A stretch of DNA of 6,902 bases, taken from contig JBBECF010000045.1 in NCBI GenBank assembly GCA_040881945.1, positions 1-6,902 of the forward strand, read 5' to 3'. Positions within the stretch are counted from its first letter, which is position 1. Every line of letters starts with the position of its first letter. Positions 1 to 4,281 of the stretch are shown here, in pieces. The position numbers were made by a program, and so were the translations under genes. The notes beneath the pieces are model-generated. The model made no database searches and was not told where the DNA came from. It saw nothing but the letters and a program-made list of their open reading frames with translations. Source of the DNA: JBBECF01 sp040881945. GTDB lineage: Bacteria > Pseudomonadota > Alphaproteobacteria > Dongiales > Dongiaceae.

Positions 1-695
1 GCCTCGAGATAGGACAGCAGGTGGCGCTTCGGCAGGAACGGCCGGATGGTGGGCCCGAGCATCGGCGTGCGCCCCTGGCCGCCGCCGACGATGACCTCGA
101 ACCCGGCCTCGCCGCTTTCGTTCCGGTGCATGCGCAGGCCGATGTCGTGGACCTTGACCGCCGCCCGGTCGTGCGGCGCGCCGGTGACGGCGATCTTGAA
201 CTTGCGCGGCAGGAACGAGAATTCCGGGTGCAGCGTCGACCACTGGCGGATGATCTCGCAATAGATTCGCGGGTCCTCGATCTCGTCCGCCGCGACGCCG
301 GCGAAATGGTCGGCGGTGACGTTGCGGATGCAGTTGCCGCTGGTCTGCATGGCGTGCATCTCGACATCGGCCAGCAGCGCCAGGATGTCGGGCACCTCGT
401 CGAGCCTGATCCAGTTGAACTGGATGTTCTGCCGCGTCGTGAAGTGGCCGTAGCTTTTGTCGTAACGCCGCGCGATCTCGGCCAGCCGGCGCAATTGCGG
501 CGACGACAGCGTGCCGTAGGGGATGGCGACGCGCAGCATGTAGGCGTGGAGTTGCAGATAGAGGCCGTTCATCAGGCGCAGCGGCCGGAATTCGTCCTCG
601 CTCAGCTCGCCGGCCAGGCGCCGGCGCACCTGGTCGCGGAACTGCTCGGTGCGCTCCCGCACCAGCGTCCGGTCGATGACGTCGTAGCGATACAT
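1..695 (-). CDS. cysI: Siroheme-dependent nitrite/sulfite reductase (hemoprotein subunit), N-terminal 231 residues; 3' part off the left edge
   Basis: This is the reductase that uses siroheme and a 4Fe-4S cluster to reduce sulfite to sulfide (or nitrite to ammonia) in the cytoplasm. The start is ATG at 695-693, and the frame stays open to the window edge, giving 231 complete codons. The N-terminal ferredoxin-like half-domain of the NIR/SIR family lies at about residues 45-115. The siroheme-pocket motif TTRQNIQFNW is at 86-95 and TSGNCIRNVTAD at 118-129, followed by the family stretch HPEFSFLPRKFKIAVTGA. The four cluster-binding cysteines would be further downstream and cannot be seen. A GGAGG ribosome site (710-706) lies 10 nt before the ATG and runs straight into the TAA of the upstream gene, which suggests coupled translation. 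It is the last visible gene of the cysG operon. From sequence I cannot exclude nitrite as the main substrate; the company of cysG fits either. Confidence 0.93.
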   Translation of the reverse strand, partial: MYRYDVIDRTLVRERTEQFRDQVRRRLAGELSEDEFRPLRLMNGLYLQLHAYMLRVAIPYGTLSSPQLRRLAEIARRYDKSYGHFTTRQNIQFNWIRLDEVPDILALLADVEMHAMQTSGNCIRNVTADHFAGVAADEIEDPRIYCEIIRQWSTLHPEFSFLPRKFKIAVTGAPHDRAAVKVHDIGLRMHRNESGEAGFEVIVGGGQGRTPMLGPTIRPFLPKRHLLSYLE

Positions 696-702
696 CGGTC
701 CG

Positions 703-1002
703 TTACCTCCGGACGGCCTGCTTGCCGAAGTCGGGATGGGTGGTCGGCCCGCGGGCGCGGATCGCCTCCTTGATGTGCAGCGGACGCACCGTGCCGCCGT
801 CGTCGCTGACCTCGATGGCGTAGGGGTTGACGACGAGCGCGTCCGCGACCGCCCGCGCGGCCGCCGCCAGCAGCTCGGCTTCGCCCGCGTCCGTCGCCGC
901 CACACGGGCGTCGTCGATCCAGTCGGACCAGCCGCCGTCGCGCGCCAGATAGACGACGAAGCCGTCGCGCAGCCGGTTGGCGGTGATCGCCTTGGCTGTC
1001 AT
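703..1002 (-). CDS. DUF2849 family protein, uncharacterised, in the siroheme/sulfite reductase operon
   Basis: This is a small soluble protein of 99 residues, ATG at 1002-1000 and TAA at 705-703. It begins MTAKAITANRLRDGFVVYL and contains GGWSDWIDDARVA, then an alanine-rich helical stretch (about residues 37-58), then NPYAIEV and a basic C-terminus ending HPDFGKQAVRR. This layout (an N-terminal TANRL...G.VVYL.. strand pair and a C-terminal IRA.GPT..PDFGKQ tail) is what I know of the DUF2849 family, which in alphaproteobacteria typically sits between cysG and cysI. I see no signal peptide, membrane segment or cysteine, so it does not obviously bind metal. Its start lies 4 nt after the cysG stop without a clear Shine-Dalgarno, so it is probably translated by coupling. 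Its function is unknown. The position suggests a role linked to siroheme delivery or reductase assembly, which is inference only. Confidence 0.85.
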   Translation of the reverse strand: MTAKAITANRLRDGFVVYLARDGGWSDWIDDARVAATDAGEAELLAAAARAVADALVVNPYAIEVSDDGGTVRPLHIKEAIRARGPTTHPDFGKQAVRR

Positions 1003-1006
1003 GGGC

Positions 1007-2413
1007 CTAGACCGCGATGGCCCAGCGCGCGGTCGCCGCCGCGTCGGCGGCCAGGCGCGCCACGTCGCCAACGACGATGACGGCCGGACCGACGATGCCG
1101 TGGTCGCGCACCATGTCGCCAAGCCCGGCCACGGTGCCGACCGCGACCTTCTGTTCGGGCCGCGTGCCGTTCTCGACGATCGCCGCCGGGGTCGCCGGGT
1201 CGAGGCCGTCGGCGACCAGCCGGCGGGCGATGGCGCCGGCGGCGCTGACGCCCATGTAGACGACGAGCGTGCGGCGCGGCCCGGCCAGCGCCGACCAGTC
1301 GAGGTCGGGGACGCCGCCTGAGTCGGCCGCATGGCCGCTAACGAAGGTGACGGCCGAGGCGAGGTCGCGGTGCGTCAGGGGCATGCCGGCGGCGGCGGCG
1401 CAACCGACGGCGGCGGTGATGCCCGGAACGACCGTCGTTTCGATTCCGGCCCGGCGCAAGAATTCCAGTTCCTCGCCGCCGCGCCCGAACACGAACGGGT
1501 CGCCGCCCTTCAGCCGCGCCACGCGCTTGCCGGCGCGGGCCAGGCGCACCAGCAGGGCGTTGATCTCATCCTGGGACAGGACCTGGCGCCCCTTGGCCTT
1601 GCCGACGCAGATGCGCTCGGCGTCGCGGCGCGCATGATCGAGAATACCGGGGCCGACCAGCCGGTCATAGACGACGACGTCGGCGCCCTGGATCAGGCGC
1701 AGCGCGCGCAGCGTCAGCAGATCCGGATCGCCGGGCCCGGCGCCGATCAGATGGACGGCCCCCACCGGCGCCGCGGCGACGTCGCGGCCGTTGACCAGCT
1801 TCAGCATGCCCGCGCGCGCGCGGCCCTCGTCGCCGGCGAGCACGGCCTCGGCGAGTGGGCCGTCGAAGAAGCGTTCCCAGAAGCGGCGCCGGCCGGCGGC
1901 GTCGGCGATCCGCGCCTTGACCGCACCGCGGAAGCCGCCAGCGAAGCGCGCCAGCCGGCCGAGGCGCGCCGGCAACGCCGCTTCCACCGCTTCGCGCACA
2001 CGGCGCGCCAGGACCGGCGCGGCGCCGCCGCTGGAGACGGCGACCACGATGCCGTCGCGATCGACGATCGCCGGTACGATGAAGCTCGACAGATCGGGCC
2101 GATCGACGACGTTGACGGGGACACCGGCGGCCCGCGCCGTCGCGGAGACCCGCTCGTCGACATCGGCGCGGCCGGTCGCGGCAACGGCGACGGCGCGGCC
2201 GGCGACATCGCCGCCGACGAAGCCGCGCCGGGTCAGGCGGACGGCGCCGTCCTCGGCGAGAGCGGCGAGCTCGGGGCCGATGCGCGGCGCCGCGACGGTG
2301 ATATCGGCGCCGGCCCGCAGCAGCAACCCGACCTTATGCGCCGCGGCCGCGCCGCCGCCGACCACCAGCGCCGGTCGTCCGCGAAGGTCCAGGAAAGCGG
2401 GAAAATGCTGCAT
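1007..2413 (-). CDS. cysG: Siroheme synthase: fused precorrin-2 dehydrogenase/ferrochelatase and uroporphyrinogen-III C-methyltransferase
   Basis: This 468-residue protein makes siroheme from uroporphyrinogen III: two SAM-dependent methylations to precorrin-2, NAD-dependent oxidation to sirohydrochlorin, then iron insertion. The N-terminal Met8p-like domain (about 1-210) has the NAD-binding VVGGGAAAAHK (17-27). NVVD places Asp104, and AVSSGG places Ser128, at the same numbers as Salmonella CysG. That agreement is the main reason for choosing ATG 2413-2411 over an in-frame GTG at 2458. The methyltransferase domain (about 217-465) has GAGPGDPDLLTL (224-235), YDRLV with Asp250, VGKAKG with Lys272, RLKGGDPFVFGRGGEE (300-315), VPGITAA (329-335), PLTHRD (345-350) and YMGV (386-389). 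Length and domain order are normal for the fused form. It leads the operon whose last visible member, CysI, needs its product. No strong Shine-Dalgarno precedes the ATG; a GAGGAG lies 26 nt upstream, too far to serve it. Confidence 0.96.
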   Translation of the reverse strand: MQHFPAFLDLRGRPALVVGGGAAAAHKVGLLLRAGADITVAAPRIGPELAALAEDGAVRLTRRGFVGGDVAGRAVAVAATGRADVDERVSATARAAGVPVNVVDRPDLSSFIVPAIVDRDGIVVAVSSGGAAPVLARRVREAVEAALPARLGRLARFAGGFRGAVKARIADAAGRRRFWERFFDGPLAEAVLAGDEGRARAGMLKLVNGRDVAAAPVGAVHLIGAGPGDPDLLTLRALRLIQGADVVVYDRLVGPGILDHARRDAERICVGKAKGRQVLSQDEINALLVRLARAGKRVARLKGGDPFVFGRGGEELEFLRRAGIETTVVPGITAAVGCAAAAGMPLTHRDLASAVTFVSGHAADSGGVPDLDWSALAGPRRTLVVYMGVSAAGAIARRLVADGLDPATPAAIVENGTRPEQKVAVGTVAGLGDMVRDHGIVGPAVIVVGDVARLAADAAATARWAIAV

Positions 2414-2482
2414 GGGCCCCGTCGCTTGGTTTCGCGCTGCTCCTCGATCCGGGCCCACGGAAGCCGCCGGATCAAATCCCGC

Positions 2483-2501
2483 GGGTCCGTAAGGGGGACC
2501 C
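2483..2501 (-). repeat. Hairpin in the cysG leader, with a flanking direct repeat
   Basis: The cysG transcript would contain GGGTCC, a 7-nt loop CCCTTAC, then GGACCC, a perfect 6-bp stem (plus strand 2483-2488 with 2496-2501). The octamer CCCTTACG (minus strand) occurs twice, at 2495-2488 and 2514-2507, 19 nt apart. The left copy overlaps the hairpin and the right copy covers the predicted transcription start. There is no U-tract after the stem, so it is not an ordinary terminator. It lies about 70 nt before the cysG ATG. Any role in attenuation or RNA stability is inference. Confidence 0.4.
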
Positions 2502-2517
2502 TGCCTCGTAAGGGCAT

Positions 2518-2546
2518 ATTTAACGCCGCAACACGGTTATTGTCAA
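2518..2546 (-). promoter_or_regulatory. Sigma-70 type promoter for the cysG operon
   Basis: On the minus strand a perfect -35 box TTGACA (2546-2541) is followed by a 17-nt spacer and the -10-like TTAAAT (2523-2518, 4 of 6 matches to TATAAT). Transcription would begin near 2511, giving a leader of about 98 nt before the cysG ATG. It lies in the AT-rich centre of the divergent region and points at the cys operon. The -35 match and ideal spacing make it the best promoter in the window. Confidence 0.6.
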
Positions 2547-2558
2547 GATTAATGCACG

Positions 2559-2578
2559 AATGAATAGGTAAATTCATT
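2559..2578. promoter_or_regulatory. Palindromic operator candidate upstream of the cysG promoter
   Basis: AATGAAT (2559-2565) and ATTCATT (2572-2578) are perfect inverted repeats around the 6-nt spacer AGGTAA. The right edge of the cysG -35 box is 12 nt away, so the palindrome spans about -48 to -67 relative to the predicted start, where activators of the LysR type often bind. Its centre does not fit a symmetric T-N11-A motif, so I do not assign it to CysB or any other regulator. AT-rich sequence makes chance palindromes more likely. Confidence 0.35.
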
Positions 2579-2605
2579 TATTTTACTGATTTGACATGTG
2601 ATATT
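2577..2605 (+). promoter_or_regulatory. Weak candidate promoter for the beta-CASP/ppsA pair
   Basis: An extended -10-like TGTGATATT (2597-2605; hexamer GATATT, 4 of 6) is preceded at 17 nt by TTTATT (2577-2582; 3 of 6 to the -35 consensus). A perfect TTGACA at 2591-2596 also lies here, but nothing like a -10 box follows at 16-18 nt. The start would be over 200 nt before the gene at 2824. This is the best plus-strand candidate I found, and it is poor. Confidence 0.18.
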
Positions 2606-2811
2606 CCGTCGGTTTCGGGGAGCCACAGCAGCGCCGCCAGACTACGGGTGGCACGCGCGCGCTTGCGCCGGAGCCGCCGGCCACGGCAACGTCATGAGAA
2701 CGGATCAAACTATCCTCTGGTCTCGAACAAGGGGGCCAGGTCGGAGGCGGAGTTGATGCTTACAGATCGACGATCTCACCAAGAAACCGCGCTTCCCGAT
2801 GGACTGCCGGC

Positions 2812-2816
2812 AGGAG
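2812..2816 (+). promoter_or_regulatory. Ribosome binding site that sets the beta-CASP start
   Basis: AGGAG sits 7 nt before ATG 2824-2826, an ideal spacing. It supports this start, as does the immediate beginning of the metallo-beta-lactamase fold (LSFLGAAGTVTGS) in the protein. Confidence 0.8.
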
Positions 2817-2823
2817 TAACGCC

Positions 2824-4188
2824 ATGAGCTTGACCCTATCGTTCCTCGGTGCAGCCGGAACGGTTACAGGTTCGAAGTATCTGCTTGAAACCGCCAAGTA
2901 CCGCGCCCTGGTCGATTGCGGGCTTTTCCAGGGGCTCAAGCAGCTGCGCCTGCGCAACTGGGCGCCGTTTCCCGTGCAGCCGGGCACAATCGACGCCATC
3001 GTGCTCACGCACGCGCATCTCGACCATTCGGGGTATCTGCCCGCCCTGGTCAGGGACGGATTCGCCGGCCGGGTTCATTGCTCCCCGGCGAGCGGCGACC
3101 TGTGCGGAATCCTCCTGCCTGACAGCGGATTTCTCCAGGAGAAGGATGCCGAGTACGCGAACCGACACGGTTTCTCGAAGCATAAGCCTGCGCTGCCTCT
3201 TTACACGAAGCGCGATGCCGAGCTTGCGCTGGAGCGCCTTGCGCCGGTCGAGTTCGGGACCGACCACGCGCTTGGCGACGGCGCGCGGTTTCGGCTCAAT
3301 CGCGCCGGGCACATCCTCGGCGCCGCCATCGTCGAGCTCGTCTGGCAAGGGGTCACGACCGTCTTCTCGGGTGACCTCGGCCGGTACGACGACCCGGTGA
3401 TGGTCGACCCGACGCAAATTCGCGCCGCCGATTACCTCGTCGTGGAGTCGACCTACGGCGATCGCCGGCACGACCGGCGCGATCCCGAGGACGCGCTCGC
3501 GGAGATCGTCACGCGAACCGTCCGCCGCGGCGGCACGGTCGTGATCCCGGCATTTGCCGTCGGGCGGGCCCAATCGCTTTTGTTCCATCTCGAGCGGCTC
3601 AAGAGCAGCGGGCGCATATCGAACGTGCCGATCTTTCTCGACAGCCCGATGGCTGTCGATGCGACCGAGTTGCTCTGCCGACATCTCGACGACCACAGGC
3701 TGCCGGCCGATCGATGCAGGGTCTCCTGCAGCGTGGCGCAGTACGTCCGCGACGTCGAAGAGTCGAAGGCGCTCACCGCCAATCCGGTGCCGAAGGTCAT
3801 CATTTCGGCGAGCGGCATGGCGACCGGCGGCCGGGTGCTCCACCACCTCAAGCGCTACGCGCCCGATCGGAACAGCACCATCCTGTTCGCCGGGTATCAG
3901 GCGGCCGGTACCCGGGGCGCCGCCATGATGGGGGGCATCGAAGCCGTGAAGATCCACGGCGACTATGTCCCGGTCCGGGCCGAGATCGACAATCTTTCCT
4001 CGCTTTCGGCCCATGCCGACGCGGAGGGGATCCTGAGATGGTTGAGCGGGTTTGCGCAGGCGCCCCGGATGACCTTCATCACCCATGGCGAGCCGACGGC
4101 GTCCGATGTCCTGCGTCATCGGATCGAGGAGGAGCTTGGCTGGCCGTGCAAGGTGCCGGAGCATCGGGAGAAGGTGAAGTTGGCATGA
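2824..4188 (+). CDS. Beta-CASP metallo-beta-lactamase RNase-like protein (CPSF73/TTHA0252 type)
   Basis: This 454-residue cytoplasmic protein belongs to the metallo-beta-lactamase family with the beta-CASP domain, whose characterised members are zinc-dependent RNA endo/exonucleases. All expected motifs are present: Asp31 in LVDCGLFQG (motif 1), HAHLDH at 63-68 (motif 2), His163 in AGHILGA (motif 3) and Asp184 in SGDLGR (motif 4). Beta-CASP motif A is Glu208 in ESTYGDR, motif B His397 in SAHAD and motif C His421 in THGE. Motifs A-C fall close to human CPSF73 positions 204, 396 and 418. The beta-CASP insert is about 210-390 and includes PAFAVGRAQ, DSPMAVDAT and SASGMATGGR. There is no KH domain or long C-terminal extension, so it resembles the stand-alone bacterial form rather than RNase J. 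It is followed by ppsA on the same strand, probably in one transcript. The RNA substrate cannot be told from sequence. Several codons are unusual for very GC-rich DNA, for example ATA at residue 265. Confidence 0.93.
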   Translation: MSLTLSFLGAAGTVTGSKYLLETAKYRALVDCGLFQGLKQLRLRNWAPFPVQPGTIDAIVLTHAHLDHSGYLPALVRDGFAGRVHCSPASGDLCGILLPDSGFLQEKDAEYANRHGFSKHKPALPLYTKRDAELALERLAPVEFGTDHALGDGARFRLNRAGHILGAAIVELVWQGVTTVFSGDLGRYDDPVMVDPTQIRAADYLVVESTYGDRRHDRRDPEDALAEIVTRTVRRGGTVVIPAFAVGRAQSLLFHLERLKSSGRISNVPIFLDSPMAVDATELLCRHLDDHRLPADRCRVSCSVAQYVRDVEESKALTANPVPKVIISASGMATGGRVLHHLKRYAPDRNSTILFAGYQAAGTRGAAMMGGIEAVKIHGDYVPVRAEIDNLSSLSAHADAEGILRWLSGFAQAPRMTFITHGEPTASDVLRHRIEEELGWPCKVPEHREKVKLA

Positions 4189-4271
4189 CGGATAGCGCCG
4201 CAAGCCATCCGGCACCACCGGGCGACGCGACCGGCGGTCCCGCTTTCAGGCGATCCCATGCGCCGGATTGA
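4185..4271 (+). CDS. Possible 28-residue small ORF bridging the RNase and ppsA genes
   Basis: The stop of the RNase gene overlaps an ATG in the form ATGA (4185-4188). From it, 28 codons run to TGA at 4269-4271, whose last base is the first A of the AGGAGG ribosome site of ppsA. The product would begin MTDSAASHPAPPGDATGG and end RRSHAPD: rich in Ala, Pro and Gly, without hydrophobic core, signal or motif. The two junctions look like coupled translation from RNase to ppsA, in which the act of translation may matter more than the peptide. It could equally be chance or the remnant of a lost gene. I recognise no family. Confidence 0.22.
   Translation: MTDSAASHPAPPGDATGGPAFRRSHAPD
4214..4238 (+). 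repeat. Imperfect hairpin between the RNase gene and ppsA
   Basis: ACCACCGG (4214-4221) can pair with CCGGCGGT (4231-4238): seven Watson-Crick pairs with one A-C mismatch and a 9-nt loop. No U-tract follows, so it should not terminate transcription. It could act as a processing or stability element between the two cistrons, but GC-rich DNA produces such stems often. Confidence 0.25.
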
Positions 4272-4276
4272 GGAGG
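4271..4276 (+). promoter_or_regulatory. Ribosome binding site that sets the ppsA start
   Basis: AGGAGG lies 5 nt before ATG 4282-4284. An in-frame ATG at 4258 would add eight residues, but it lies upstream of this site and has no Shine-Dalgarno of its own, so 4282 is preferred. Confidence 0.8.
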
Positions 4277-4281
4277 AAGCG

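Larger units (their letters stand above)
2414..2823. other. Divergent intergenic region between cysG and the beta-CASP gene
   Basis: These 410 nt separate two divergent genes. The cysG side (2414-2517) is a GC-rich leader with a hairpin. The middle (about 2515-2610) is strikingly AT-rich and holds the cysG promoter and a palindrome. The remaining stretch (about 2612-2810) is GC-rich and I find no convincing gene, RNA or terminator in it. A 78-codon plus-strand frame crosses it (2591-2827), but it is arginine-rich, has no ribosome site and resembles nothing I know. Confidence 0.6.

Noticed and set aside
21..773. Plus-strand open frame of 250 codons at the left edge
   Set aside because: It is antisense to cysI and the DUF2849 gene; the minus-strand frame there carries the NIR/SIR motifs.
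1331..2563. Plus-strand open frame of 410 codons opposite cysG
   Set aside because: It is the antisense of a clear cysG gene in very GC-rich DNA, where stop codons are rare in all frames. Its product is Arg/Ala/Gly-rich with no motifs.
2233..2577. Minus-strand frame of 114 codons running from the cysG upstream region into cysG in another frame, as a possible leader peptide
   Set aside because: Its first ATG lies upstream of the predicted promoter and an internal ATG at 2515 lies before the predicted start site. It then overlaps cysG out of frame with an implausible product.
2591..2605. FNR/FixK-type box near TTGACATGTGATATT
   Set aside because: Only the left half resembles TTGAT; the right half does not match ATCAA at the required spacing.
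2649..2666. Sigma-54-like TGGCACG...TTGC upstream of the RNase gene
   Set aside because: The GG and GC elements are separated by 13 nt instead of 10, which sigma-54 does not tolerate, and the spacer is a simple CG alternation.
2591..2827. 78-codon plus-strand frame in the divergent region
   Set aside because: It is Arg/Ser-rich low-complexity sequence with no ribosome site, and its stop falls just inside the RNase start. Overlap alone is not enough evidence.
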